Shown: positions 12,723 to 21,601, counted from the stretch's first letter. The stretch: 22,087 nucleotides of DNA from Microbacteriaceae bacterium (GCA_012719255.1 JAAYAS010000050.1:1-22087); one strand, 5' to 3'. Notes: generated from the sequence alone by a model not told the origin. Numbers and translations: made by a program.

Positions 12723-14513
12723 GAAGTCCTCCTCGCGCCACTCGTTCGGGATGCGCTCGGCGCGGCGGGCGAGCTGCTGCTCGCGGTCGCGGAGCTCGAC
12801 GCGGCGGATCTTGCCGGAGATCGTCTTCGGCAGGTCGGCGAACTCGAGGCGGCGCACGCGCATGTACGGCGGCAGCGCCTGGCGGGCGTGGAGCAGCACC
12901 TCGAAGGCGGTCGCCTCGTCGGGCTCCCAGCCGGCGGCGAGCTGCACGTACGCCTTCGTGATGTTCAGGCGGGTGTCGTCGGGCGCGCCGACGACGGCGG
13001 CCTCGGCGACCGCCGGGTGCTCGATGAGCGCCGACTCGACCTCGAACGGCGACACCTTGTAGTCGCTCGACTTGAAGATGTCGTCGACGCGGCCGATGAA
13101 CGTGTAGCGCCCCTCGGGGTCGCGCTGCGCGACGTCGCCGGTGTGGAACAGCTCGCCGCGGCGGCGGTCGGCGGTCGCCTCGTCGTTGCCGATGTAGCCC
13201 GACATGATGTTCAGCGGTCCGCCGCCGCGCAGCTCGACGCACACCTCGCCCTCGGCGCGGGGCCGGTCGGCGGGGATGCGCTCATCGGTGCGCTGATCGA
13301 CGAGCACGATGTCGACGCCCGGCAGCGGCCGGCCCATCGAGCCGGGCACGACCGAGTCGGCGGGCGCGTTCGCGATGATCGCGGTGGTCTCGGTCTGGCC
13401 GTAGCCGTCGCGGATCTCGAGCCCCCACCACTCGCGGATGCGGGCGATCACCTCGGGGTTGAGCGGCTCGCCCGCCGAGAGCGCCTCGCGCAGGGCGCGG
13501 GGCTTGTCGGTGCGGCCGTGCTGGATGAGCATGCGCCACACCGTCGGCGGGGCGCAGAACGTCGTCACGCCCGCGCGGTCGAGGCGGGCGAGCAGCCGGT
13601 CGGGCTCGAACTTCGCGTAGTTGTCGACGTAGATCGTCGCCTCGGCGTGCCAGGGCGCGAAGAACGCGCTCCAGGCGTGCTTGCCCCAACCGGGCGACGA
13701 GATCACCATGTGCACGTCGCCGGGGCGCACGCCGAGCCAGTACATCGTCGTGAGGTGGCCGACCGGGTACGAGCGGTGGCTGTGCTCGACCATCTTCGGC
13801 TTCGAGGTGGTGCCCGAGGTGAAGTAGACGATCGCCGGGTCGTCGCCGCCGGCGCGCCGCTCGACGGGGGTGTCGGGGAAGTCGTCGGCGTCGGCGTAGG
13901 GGATGCGCGGGCGGTTGAGGTCGAACTCGTTGCGGATGCCGATGGCGACCCGCTCGGCGCCACGGGCGCCGCCGACCGCGATGACCCGGAAGTCGCCCTC
14001 GAACCAGTCGAACTTCTCGGAGTCGGCCTCGTCGGTGATGACCCACTTCACGCCGCCGCGCTCGACGCGGTCCTCGAGGTCGGTGGAGGCGAGCACGATC
14101 GCGGTCGGCAGCACGACGGCGCCGATCTTCAGCACCGCGAGCATCGACTCCCACAGCTCGACGCGGTTCGCGAGCATGAGCATCACGGCCTCGCCCGGCT
14201 GCACGCCGAGGTCGACGAGCCAGTTCGCGACGCGGTTCGAGCGGCGGCGCAGCGCGTCGAAACGGTGCTTCGCCTCGGTGTCGTCGTCCTCGACGATCCA
14301 CAGCGCGACGTCGTCGTTGCCGTCGGCGATGACGTCGAACCAGTCGTGCGCCCAGTTGAAGTCGTCGCCGACCTCGGGCCAGGCGAACTCGCGGCGGGCG
14401 CGGGCGGTGTCGTCGCCGGCGGCGAGCAGCTGGTCGCGGGCCGCGCGGAAGGCGGCGGTGCCTGCGCCGGCGGTGCCGTCGGCGATGGGGCCGGTGGTGC
14501 GGGGGGTCTCCAT
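12702..14513 (-). CDS. Acyl-CoA synthetase (AMP-forming, medium-chain acyl-CoA synthetase-like)
   Basis: A 603-aa cytosolic enzyme of the ANL superfamily that activates a carboxylate with ATP to an acyl-adenylate and then a CoA thioester. Motifs in order: YFTSGTTSKPKMVEHS (P-loop, about residues 229-244), the SPGWGKHAWSAFFAPW segment typical of medium-chain/MACS enzymes, GYGQTETT (about 366-373), FHTGDVAQRDPEGRYTFIGRVDD (hinge Asp, about 455-480), and KTISGKIRRVELR with the catalytic Lys near 570. The N-terminal 100 residues resemble acetyl-CoA synthetase (FNWAHDWFDVIA). A medium-chain or aromatic acid is the most likely substrate, but specificity cannot be read here. It has its own -10 box and is separated from the upstream glycosyltransferase by a hairpin. 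Confidence 0.9.
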   Translation of the reverse strand: METPRTTGPIADGTAGAGTAAFRAARDQLLAAGDDTARARREFAWPEVGDDFNWAHDWFDVIADGNDDVALWIVEDDDTEAKHRFDALRRRSNRVANWLVDLGVQPGEAVMLMLANRVELWESMLAVLKIGAVVLPTAIVLASTDLEDRVERGGVKWVITDEADSEKFDWFEGDFRVIAVGGARGAERVAIGIRNEFDLNRPRIPYADADDFPDTPVERRAGGDDPAIVYFTSGTTSKPKMVEHSHRSYPVGHLTTMYWLGVRPGDVHMVISSPGWGKHAWSAFFAPWHAEATIYVDNYAKFEPDRLLARLDRAGVTTFCAPPTVWRMLIQHGRTDKPRALREALSAGEPLNPEVIARIREWWGLEIRDGYGQTETTAIIANAPADSVVPGSMGRPLPGVDIVLVDQRTDERIPADRPRAEGEVCVELRGGGPLNIMSGYIGNDEATADRRRGELFHTGDVAQRDPEGRYTFIGRVDDIFKSSDYKVSPFEVESALIEHPAVAEAAVVGAPDDTRLNITKAYVQLAAGWEPDEATAFEVLLHARQALPPYMRVRRLEFADLPKTISGKIRRVELRDREQQLARRAERIPNEWREEDFPALKRR

Positions 14514-14519
14514 CCCTGG

Positions 14520-14525
14520 AGTCTA
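14520..14525 (-). promoter_or_regulatory. -10 box for the acyl-CoA synthetase gene (leaderless)
   Basis: On the minus strand TAGACT (14525 to 14520) is followed by 6 nt and the ATG at 14513. There is no Shine-Dalgarno in the 6 nt. Confidence 0.65.
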
Positions 14526-14531
14526 CGCCGC

Positions 14532-14550
14532 GCCGCGGAGCGGCCGCGGC
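14532..14550 (-). terminator. Hairpin ending the dapE-glycosyltransferase unit
   Basis: GCCGCGG (14532-14538) pairs with CCGCGGC (14544-14550) around a 5-nt loop, directly after the minus-strand stop codon at 14551-14553 and just upstream of the next promoter. Confidence 0.55.
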
Positions 14551-15828
14551 CTACGGCGGCGTCCAGTCGTGGCCGATCACGAACCACATCCAGTGGAACC
14601 AGACGACCTGCGCGACGACCGCGACGAGCGGCACCGCGACCCGGTACAGCGGCGAGCGCGGCAGCGCGAGCGGACCGACGACGGCCGGGAACAGCGGGAG
14701 CAGCAGCCGGAAGATGGACGACTGCGGGTAGAACACCGCGAACAGGTACGAGAAGTAGGCGATGCCCCACATCCGCAGCTCGATGCCGAAGCGGCGCATC
14801 ACCGGGTCGGCGAACCAGACGATCGCGACCGCGAGCGCGGCGAGCACCGCGAGCGTGCCCCAGGGCTGCCCGAACCAGAACTCCCCCGCCCAGAACCACG
14901 GCGTGAACGGCGGGGTGTGCTCGCCGCCGGTGTAGTGGTGGCGCCACGCGAACTCGGTGTCGAGGTAGCCGAAGAGCTCGCCGGTGGCGATCGCGCAGGC
15001 GGCGAGCCAGAGCAGGCCCGCGACGCCCGAGGCGATCGCGACGCTCCACGCCGCCCGCTGCTCGGCGGCGTCGAAGCGCTCGAGCCGGCGCACCCGCGAG
15101 GTCCAGTAGCGGTGCAGGATCACCAGCAGCAGTGCGAACGCCCACGCGAGCCCGGTGGGCCGGGTGAGCGAGGCGACGACGACGAGCGGCAGCATCTCCC
15201 ACCAGCGACGGTCGACGAGCAGCTCGAGCAGCACCACGAGCATCCAGAAGTGCAGCGCCTCGGCGTAGCCGACCTGGAACATCGGCGACACCGGGCCGAG
15301 GCAGACGAGCAGCACCGCGAAGGTCGCGACGCCCTCGCCGGCGAAGCGCCGCAGCAGTCGGTGGAGGGCGAGCATCGCGCCGAGCCCGGCGACGAGCGAG
15401 ACCGCCACCGCCGCGACCTCGTAGCCGAGCCCCGGCAGCAGCATCGCGGCGCGCACGACCATCGGGTACACCGGCATGAACGCCCAGGCGTTCTCGGTGA
15501 CCCGGCCCTCGTCGTTCACCGGCAGCTCGGTCGGGTAGCCGCCGTAGGCGATGCGCTGGTACCAGGCGCCGTCCCAGATCGTCGCGAAGCGGAAGTAGTC
15601 GGGCTGCGCCTCGATCTGCCAGGTGTCCTCCTGCCGCTGCGCGTAGACGAGCATCATCGCGGTGGTGAGCAGGCGCGTGACGACGTAGATCACCGTCACC
15701 CGCGCCCAGGCCGGCAGCGCCGCCCAGCGGCGGGCGAGGGCGCTGCGGGGCGTCGGCTCGGGCGCCGGGCGGGCGGCGGGGTCGACGTGCCGCACCGGCA
15801 GCGGCGGCAGCGCCGCCCGCCTGCTCAT
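14551..15828 (-). CDS. PIG-V-like polyprenyl-dependent membrane glycosyltransferase
   Basis: A 425-aa polytopic membrane protein. After a 40-residue Pro/Arg-rich cytosolic start, a first helix (VIYVVTRLLTTAMMLVY) leads into an extracytoplasmic loop with WDGAWYQRIAYGGYP, the acidic loop motif seen in PIG-V/GPI-mannosyltransferase-II-like GT-C enzymes. About nine further helices follow, with the conserved FMPVYPMVVR, GYAEALHFWM and SLTRPTGLAW segments; these are also PIG-V hallmarks. GT-C enzymes transfer a sugar from a polyprenyl-phosphate donor on the outer face of the membrane. Donor and acceptor are unknown here; actinobacterial lipoglycan or protein mannosylation are options. Its ATG overlaps the dapE stop (ATGA), so it is translationally coupled to dapE. 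Confidence 0.8.
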   Translation of the reverse strand: MSRRAALPPLPVRHVDPAARPAPEPTPRSALARRWAALPAWARVTVIYVVTRLLTTAMMLVYAQRQEDTWQIEAQPDYFRFATIWDGAWYQRIAYGGYPTELPVNDEGRVTENAWAFMPVYPMVVRAAMLLPGLGYEVAAVAVSLVAGLGAMLALHRLLRRFAGEGVATFAVLLVCLGPVSPMFQVGYAEALHFWMLVVLLELLVDRRWWEMLPLVVVASLTRPTGLAWAFALLLVILHRYWTSRVRRLERFDAAEQRAAWSVAIASGVAGLLWLAACAIATGELFGYLDTEFAWRHHYTGGEHTPPFTPWFWAGEFWFGQPWGTLAVLAALAVAIVWFADPVMRRFGIELRMWGIAYFSYLFAVFYPQSSIFRLLLPLFPAVVGPLALPRSPLYRVAVPLVAVVAQVVWFHWMWFVIGHDWTPP

Positions 15829-16955
15829 CCGACCCCGCCCGTGAGCCAGCTCCGCAGCCCGCGCTCCACCGCGACGATCTCGTCGAGCCGCACCCGCTCG
15901 TCGTCGGCGTGCGCCTTCTGCGCGTCGCCGGGCCCGTAGTTCACGGCGGGCACGCCGAGCTCGCCGAAGCGGGCGACGTCGGTCCAGCCGTACTTCGGCA
16001 TCGGCGCGCCGCCGACCGCGCGGAGGAAGTCCTGCGCCATCGGCGCGTCGAGGCCGGGCCGGGCGGCCGGCGAGCGGTCGAGCATCCGCACCTCGAAGCC
16101 CGCGAACCAGTCGCGCAGCCGGGCCTCGGCCTCGGCGAGGGTCTTGTCGGGCGCGAAGCGGTAGTTCACGTGCACGGCGCACTCGTCGGGGATGACGTTG
16201 CCGGCCACTCCCCCGCGGATGCCGACGGCGCTGAGGCCCTCGCGGTACTCGAGCCCCTCGACGGCGATCGTCGCCGGCTCGTGCTCGGCGAGGATGCGGA
16301 GCACCGGCGCGGCCGCGTGGATCGCGTTCTCGCCCGCCCACGCGCGCGCCGAGTGGGCGCGCCGGCCGCGCGTCACCACCTCGGCCCGCAGCGAGCCGTT
16401 GCAGCCGCCCTCGACGCGCGCCGAGGTCGGCTCGCCGAGGATCGCGAAGTCGGCGTCGAAGAGCTCGGGATGCGCGCGGGCGAGCCGCCCGAGGCCGTTG
16501 CGCTCGGCGGCGCGCTCCTCGTCCTCGTACCAGATCCAGGTCACGTCGACGACCGGGGCGACGAGCTCGGCGGCGAGCTTGAGCTGCACCGCGACGCCGC
16601 CCTTCATGTCGACGGCGCCGCGGCCGCGGAGGTACTCGCCCGGCTCGGTGCCCGGCACGTCGGCGGCCGCCTCGGCCCCGTCGACGGTCTCGAAGCGGCA
16701 CGGCAGGTTCGCATTGATCGGCACGGTGTCGAGGTGGCCGGCGATCGCGACCCGCCGCTCGCGGCCGAGCTCGGTGCGGGCGACGACGGTCTGCCCGTAG
16801 CGCAGCAGCCGCAGGTGCGGCAGCCCCGTCAGCGCCGCCTCGACCGCATCCGCGATGCGCCGCTCGTCGCCCGACTCGGAGGGGATGTCGCAGAGGGCGC
16901 GGGTGAGCTCGACGGCGGAGGCGCGCAGGTCGAAGCGGTCGATCGGAGCCGGCAT
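15825..16955 (-). CDS. dapE: Succinyl-diaminopimelate desuccinylase
   Basis: A 376-aa zinc-dependent M20 amidohydrolase that hydrolyses N-succinyl-LL-2,6-diaminopimelate to LL-DAP and succinate. M20 metal motifs are AGHLDTVP (His and Asp), GRGAVDMKGG (bridging Asp), WYEDEER (catalytic Glu and metal Glu), LGEPTSARVEGG (Asp/Glu position) and the terminal AHADDERV (His). The middle part, GGCNGSLRAEVVTRGRRAHSARAWAGENA, is the dimerisation lid with its conserved His. Length agrees with the actinobacterial DapE group. The ATG at 16955 is chosen from a TAGACT -10 box 7 nt upstream; longer frames into dapD are not plausible. It diverges from dapD over 55 bp, as I recall for mycobacteria. Confidence 0.95.
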   Translation of the reverse strand: MPAPIDRFDLRASAVELTRALCDIPSESGDERRIADAVEAALTGLPHLRLLRYGQTVVARTELGRERRVAIAGHLDTVPINANLPCRFETVDGAEAAADVPGTEPGEYLRGRGAVDMKGGVAVQLKLAAELVAPVVDVTWIWYEDEERAAERNGLGRLARAHPELFDADFAILGEPTSARVEGGCNGSLRAEVVTRGRRAHSARAWAGENAIHAAAPVLRILAEHEPATIAVEGLEYREGLSAVGIRGGVAGNVIPDECAVHVNYRFAPDKTLAEAEARLRDWFAGFEVRMLDRSPAARPGLDAPMAQDFLRAVGGAPMPKYGWTDVARFGELGVPAVNYGPGDAQKAHADDERVRLDEIVAVERGLRSWLTGGVG

Positions 16956-16962
16956 GCGAGCC

Positions 16963-16968
16963 AGTCTA
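16963..16968 (-). promoter_or_regulatory. -10 box for dapE (leaderless)
   Basis: On the minus strand TAGACT (16968 to 16963) is followed by 7 nt and the ATG at 16955. It is the same hexamer as used by the acyl-CoA synthetase gene. Confidence 0.65.
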
Positions 16969-16998
16969 GGGCCGCCCTCCGACACGGCCGCGCGCCAG

Positions 16999-17004
16999 TA
17001 CGCT
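16999..17004 (+). promoter_or_regulatory. -10 box for dapD (leaderless)
   Basis: TACGCT is followed by 6 nt and the ATG at 17011. A GGAGG run sits only 1 nt from the ATG, too close to work as a Shine-Dalgarno. Confidence 0.65.
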
Positions 17005-17010
17005 GGAGGC

Positions 17011-17961
17011 ATGACTGCGACGCGACTCGCCTGGGGCGACGGCCTGGCCACTTTCGACGAGCACGGCTCGATGCTCGACTGCTGGTTCCCCGAGCCCCGT
17101 CTCGGCGGCGTGCCCGCCGGCCGCGACCGCGACCTCGCGCCGAAGCACCTCGCCGACCAGGCGCACGCCGACGAGCGCCGCGGCGTCGAGCTGCGGCCGG
17201 TCGTCGTCGAGATCGACCTCGACGCCCCGGTCGAGTCGGTCGGCGACGCCTACCTGCGCCTGCACCTGCTCTCGCACCTGCTCGTCGCGCCGAACACGAT
17301 CAACCTCGACGGCATCTTCGGGCGCCTGCCCACGAACGCGTGGACCGACCTCGGCCCGATGCCCGCCGAGGCCGCCCGCGAGCGGCTGCCGCGGCTGCGC
17401 CGCGCCGGCATCCAGATCTACGCGATCGACAAGTTCCCGCGCCTGCTCGACTACGTCGCCCCGCAGGGCGTGCGCATCGCCGACGGCGGCCGGGTGCGGC
17501 TCGGCGCGCACCTCGCCCCCGGCACCGTGGTGATGCACGAGGGCTTCGTGAACTTCAACGCCGGCACGCTCGGCACCTCGATGGTCGAGGGCCGCATCTC
17601 GCAGGGCGTCGTCGTCGGCGAGGGCTCCGACATCGGCGGCGGCGCCTCGATCATGGGCACCCTCTCGGGCGGCGGCACGCAGCGCGTGCGCATCGGCGCC
17701 CGGTCGCTGCTCGGCGCGAACTCGGGCCTCGGCATCTCGCTCGGCGACGACAGCGTCGTCGAGGCCGGCCTCTACGTCACCGCCGGCACGAAGGTGCGCC
17801 TGCCGGGCGAGCTCGACGCCGCCGGCGCGCCGCGGGTCGTGAAGGCCGCCGAGCTCTCGGACGTGCCGAGCCTGCTGTTCCGCCGCAACTCGACCACCGG
17901 CGCGGTCGAGGCGATCTCGCGCGAGGGCGCGGGCATCCGGCTCAACTCCGAGCTCCACTAG
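17011..17961 (+). CDS. dapD: Tetrahydrodipicolinate N-succinyltransferase
   Basis: A 316-aa enzyme that transfers succinyl from succinyl-CoA to tetrahydrodipicolinate, the first committed step of the succinylase DAP branch. The N-terminal alpha/beta region (residues 1-150) carries NTINLDGIFGRLPTNAW, typical of the actinobacterial group-2 DapD. The left-handed beta-helix of hexapeptide repeats follows (about 155-280), with APGTVVMHEGFVNFNAGTLG, GASIMGTLSGGG and LLGANSGLGISLGD. The active site forms between trimer subunits; the MHEGFVNFN Glu is the expected catalytic residue. The C-terminal strand-helix ends LNSELH. It is monocistronic, diverges from dapE and is followed by a bidirectional terminator. 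Confidence 0.95.
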   Translation: MTATRLAWGDGLATFDEHGSMLDCWFPEPRLGGVPAGRDRDLAPKHLADQAHADERRGVELRPVVVEIDLDAPVESVGDAYLRLHLLSHLLVAPNTINLDGIFGRLPTNAWTDLGPMPAEAARERLPRLRRAGIQIYAIDKFPRLLDYVAPQGVRIADGGRVRLGAHLAPGTVVMHEGFVNFNAGTLGTSMVEGRISQGVVVGEGSDIGGGASIMGTLSGGGTQRVRIGARSLLGANSGLGISLGDDSVVEAGLYVTAGTKVRLPGELDAAGAPRVVKAAELSDVPSLLFRRNSTTGAVEAISREGAGIRLNSELH

Positions 17962-18000
17962 CGCCGCCGGCGCCGGGCCGCCCCCGCGCGCATCCCCGAA

Positions 18001-18036
18001 CGCCGAACGGCCGCTCCGAGGAGCGGCCGTTCGGCG
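18001..18036. terminator. Bidirectional terminator between dapD and citrate synthase
   Basis: Bases 18001-18016 are the exact reverse complement of 18021-18036, a 16-bp perfect stem around the 4-nt loop CGAG, followed by TTT on the plus strand. It lies midway between two convergent stops (17961 and 18056). Confidence 0.88.
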
Positions 18037-18055
18037 TTTCGAGGGGGGATGCCCG

Positions 18056-19384
<1,329 letters not shown>

Positions 19385-19454
19385 GGAGCCTCCTGTGGAC
19401 GTGACGGGTGCTGACGTGGCGCTCCCGCTCGTGGCGGCGCGCTGTCGTCGTTCT

Positions 19455-19460
19455 AGCCTA
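19455..19460 (-). promoter_or_regulatory. -10 box for citrate synthase
   Basis: On the minus strand TAGGCT (19460 to 19455) lies in the 136-bp gap between the dapC stop and the citrate synthase start. A start near 19448 would give a leader that includes AGGAGG. No clear -35 is seen. Confidence 0.45.
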
Positions 19461-19500
19461 ACGGGCCTCGGCTGGTATTCACGGCGCCGACAACGGCCCC

Positions 19501-19516
19501 CGGCAAGTGATTGCCG
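19501..19516 (-). terminator. Short hairpin after dapC
   Basis: CGGCAA (19501-19506) pairs with TTGCCG (19511-19516) around a GTGA loop, 4 nt after the dapC stop. The stem is short for a terminator. Confidence 0.4.
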
Positions 19517-19520
19517 TTCA

Positions 19521-20663
19521 CTACAACTCGGATGCGGCGGTCGGGCCCTCGGGGCCGCTCGCGGCCGCGCGCAGCCGCGCCGCGGCGCGCTCGACGTCGG
19601 CGTCGAGCGCGGTGAGCGAGACGCGCACGTGCCGGCGCCCCGCATCCCCGTAGAACTCGCCCGGCCCGGCGATGATGCCGAGGTCGGCGAGCGCGTCGAG
19701 CGTCGTCCAGCAGTCGTCGCCGGTCGTGCCCCAGAGGTAGAGCCCGGCCTCCGAGCCGTCGATGCGCAGCCCCCACGCCTCGAGCGCGGGCTTCAGCAGC
19801 TCGCGGCGGCGGCGGTAGCGCTCGCGCTGCTCGGCGGCCTCGTCGTCGGCGGCGAGCGCGACGGCGAGCGCGTGCTGCACCGGCGCCGGGGTCATCAGCC
19901 CGGCGTGCTTGCGGGCGGTGAGCAGGCGCATGATGAGCGCCCGGTCGCCGGCGACGTACGCCGCCCGGTAGCCGGCGAGGTTCGAGCGCTTCGACAGCGA
20001 GGAGGTGACGAGCACGCCGGTGCGGTCGTCGCCGACGACCGCCGGGTCGAGCAGCGACGGGATGGGGCGGTCGGCCCACTCGTCCCAGCCGAGCTCGGCG
20101 TAGCACTCATCGTCGACGATCACCGCGCCGAGCTCGCGGGCGCGGGCGACGGCGGCGCGCAGCGAGTCGACGTCGCGCACCCGGCCGTCGGGGTTGCCGG
20201 GCGAGTTCAGCCAGACGAGCCGGGTCGACTCGGGCCAGTCGGCGGGGTCGTCGGCGCTCACGAGGTCGGCGCCGGCGAACAGCGCCCCCATCTCGTAGGT
20301 CGGGTAGGCGACCGACGGCTGCACGACGACGTCGCCCTCCCCGAGGCCGAGGAAGAACGCGCAGCTCGCGACGAACTCCTTCGAGCCGACCGTGACGAGC
20401 GCCTCGTCGAGGTCGAGGCCGGGCACGCCGCGCCGCCGCGCGAACCAGTCGACGATCGCCCGCCGCGCGTCGGCCGAGCCGGCCGTCGAGGGGTAGCCGT
20501 GCGCGTCGGTCGCCGCGGCGAGCGCCGCGCGGATCGTGGGCGGGGTCGGGTCGACCGGCGAGCCGATCGTGAGGTCGACGGCGCCGTCGGGATGGGCGGC
20601 GGCGCGCTCGCGGACCGGCACGAGCCGGTCCCAGGGGTAGTCGGGCAGCGGGCCGAGCGCCAT
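19521..20663 (-). CDS. dapC: Succinyldiaminopimelate transaminase
   Basis: A 380-aa PLP-dependent class I/II aminotransferase that makes N-succinyl-LL-DAP from N-succinyl-2-amino-6-ketopimelate using glutamate. Key segments are TIGSPVDPTP at the N-terminus, GYPSTAGSADARRAI, VTVGSKEFVAS (phosphate cup), WLNSPGNPDGRV (conserved Asn), VDDECYAELGW (Asp and Tyr) and the Schiff-base Lys in SSLSKRSNLAGYR. A final Arg in RHVRVSLTA binds the substrate carboxylate. It starts 7 nt after the ferredoxin stop with no clear Shine-Dalgarno, so translation is probably coupled to fdxA. The fdxA-dapC pair is widespread in Actinobacteria and strongly supports the DapC call over a generic aminotransferase. Confidence 0.93.
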   Translation of the reverse strand: MALGPLPDYPWDRLVPVRERAAAHPDGAVDLTIGSPVDPTPPTIRAALAAATDAHGYPSTAGSADARRAIVDWFARRRGVPGLDLDEALVTVGSKEFVASCAFFLGLGEGDVVVQPSVAYPTYEMGALFAGADLVSADDPADWPESTRLVWLNSPGNPDGRVRDVDSLRAAVARARELGAVIVDDECYAELGWDEWADRPIPSLLDPAVVGDDRTGVLVTSSLSKRSNLAGYRAAYVAGDRALIMRLLTARKHAGLMTPAPVQHALAVALAADDEAAEQRERYRRRRELLKPALEAWGLRIDGSEAGLYLWGTTGDDCWTTLDALADLGIIAGPGEFYGDAGRRHVRVSLTALDADVERAAARLRAAASGPEGPTAASEL

Positions 20664-20670
20664 GCGCCGG

Positions 20671-20994
20671 TCAGTCGTGCTGCTGGGGCGGGAGGGCCGC
20701 CACGATCGGGTGGTCGAAGTCGTAGACGCCGACCTTCGCCGCGCCGCCGGGCGAGCCGATCTCCTCGAAGAAGTCGACGTTCGCGGTGTAGTAGTCGGCC
20801 CACTCCTCGGGCACGTCGTCCTCGTAGTAGATCGCCTCGACCGGGCACACCGGCTCGCAGGCGCCGCAGTCGACGCACTCGTCGGGGTGGATGTAGAGCA
20901 TCCGCTCGCCCTCGTAGATGCAGTCGACTGGGCACTCGTCGACGCAGGCGCGGTCCTTGAGGTCGACGCAGGGAAGGGCGATCACATAGGTCAC
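20671..20994 (-). CDS. fdxA: 7Fe-8S ferredoxin
   Basis: A 107-aa electron carrier. Cysteines C9, C17 and C50 are placed to bind the [3Fe-4S] cluster, and C21, C40, C43 and C46 the [4Fe-4S] cluster, by comparison with Azotobacter ferredoxin I. The position of the extra Azotobacter Cys11 is Leu here, as in other actinobacterial FdxA proteins. The YIHPDECVDCGACEPVCPVEA core is nearly invariant. The C-terminal 50 residues are acidic with EEWADYY, again typical. The start is GTG at 20994 (GTG-ACC-TAT), with AGGAGAG just ahead. It heads a two-gene unit with dapC; no direct electron-transfer role in DAP synthesis is implied. Confidence 0.96.
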   Translation of the reverse strand: MTYVIALPCVDLKDRACVDECPVDCIYEGERMLYIHPDECVDCGACEPVCPVEAIYYEDDVPEEWADYYTANVDFFEEIGSPGGAAKVGVYDFDHPIVAALPPQQHD

Positions 20995-21040
20995 GGGGGC
21001 TCTCCTGTCTCACGCGGCGGTCTCGCGAATCGAGGCGGTC

Positions 21041-21079
21041 GGGCGGATCGGGGCGGCGTTCCCGCCCCGGGATCCGCCC
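21041..21079 (-). terminator. Large bulged hairpin upstream of fdxA
   Basis: Bases 21041-21049 pair with 21071-21079 (9 bp), then 21050-21056 pair with 21062-21068 (7 bp) after a 2-nt bulge, leaving a 5-nt loop. It begins 4 nt after the stop of the upstream membrane gene, so it is either that gene's terminator or a leader element of fdxA. Confidence 0.6.
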
Positions 21080-21080
21080 C

Positions 21081-21086
21081 AGCCTA
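21081..21086 (-). promoter_or_regulatory. Possible -10 box (TAGGCT) overlapping the upstream stop codon
   Basis: On the minus strand TAGGCT (21086 to 21081) is the same hexamer as the citrate synthase box and could start an fdxA message. Its TAG is also the stop codon of the upstream gene, so coincidence is possible. Confidence 0.25.
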
Positions 21087-21566
21087 CTCCTGCCGCGAGG
21101 GGGCGTCCTGCGCGGCGGGGCCGCGCGCCGCCGCCGGGCGCTCGCGCGGCGGCAGCTTCGGCCAGATCGCCGGCAGCACGGCGGCGGCCGCCGAGCCGTA
21201 CACCCAGATGGTGCCGGCGGGGCCGAGCACGTCGCCCGGGATCACCACCGACTGCCCGATGCCGGGCGTCGAGAGCACGAAGACCGTGCCGATCGCCCCG
21301 ACGGCGAACGACACCACCGGCAGCCGGTCGTCGAGGTAGCCGCGCAGGCCCGCCGAGATGAGCAGCAGCGCGAGCAGGCCCGCGACGAGCCCGGTCCAGA
21401 GCTCGACGCCGGCGACCTCGATGCGCACCCGGTGCGCGAACGTCGTGATCACCGCGGTGATCGCGCCGAACACGGCGTAGGCGAGCACCGTGAGCACGCG
21501 CTCGACCCAGGCGCCGGTGCGCGAGCGCCGCGGCGGCGGCCCGGTGAACCGGTCGTCGACGATCAC
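21084..21566 (-). CDS. Small membrane protein, possibly DUF6113-like
   Basis: A 160-aa protein with four hydrophobic helices (about residues 23-43, 53-73, 82-100 and 115-135), a short basic N-terminus and a disordered Pro/Ala/Arg tail. The start GTG at 21566 follows a purine-rich GGGGAGGGGAG and lies 35 nt after the typA stop, so the gene probably shares a transcript with typA. A small membrane protein upstream of fdxA is common in Actinobacteria and is often annotated DUF6113; I am not certain of the family. No catalytic motif is visible. Confidence 0.7.
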   Translation of the reverse strand: MIVDDRFTGPPPRRSRTGAWVERVLTVLAYAVFGAITAVITTFAHRVRIEVAGVELWTGLVAGLLALLLISAGLRGYLDDRLPVVSFAVGAIGTVFVLSTPGIGQSVVIPGDVLGPAGTIWVYGSAAAAVLPAIWPKLPPRERPAAARGPAAQDAPSRQE

Positions 21567-21601
21567 GCCGCTCCCCTCCCCTCGTGGTGCGCCCGCGCGC
21601 G

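Noticed and set aside
12377..12961. Plus-strand open frame running through the 19-bp repeat array, and minus-strand open frames over 12149-12688
   Set aside because: The 19-bp period shifts the frame at each unit, the translations look like random GC-rich sequence, no ribosome binding site is present, and the plus frame runs antisense into the acyl-CoA synthetase.
19385..19448. Riboswitch in the citrate synthase leader
   Set aside because: The leader is only about 64 nt and shows no known aptamer motif or strong hairpin beyond the Shine-Dalgarno.
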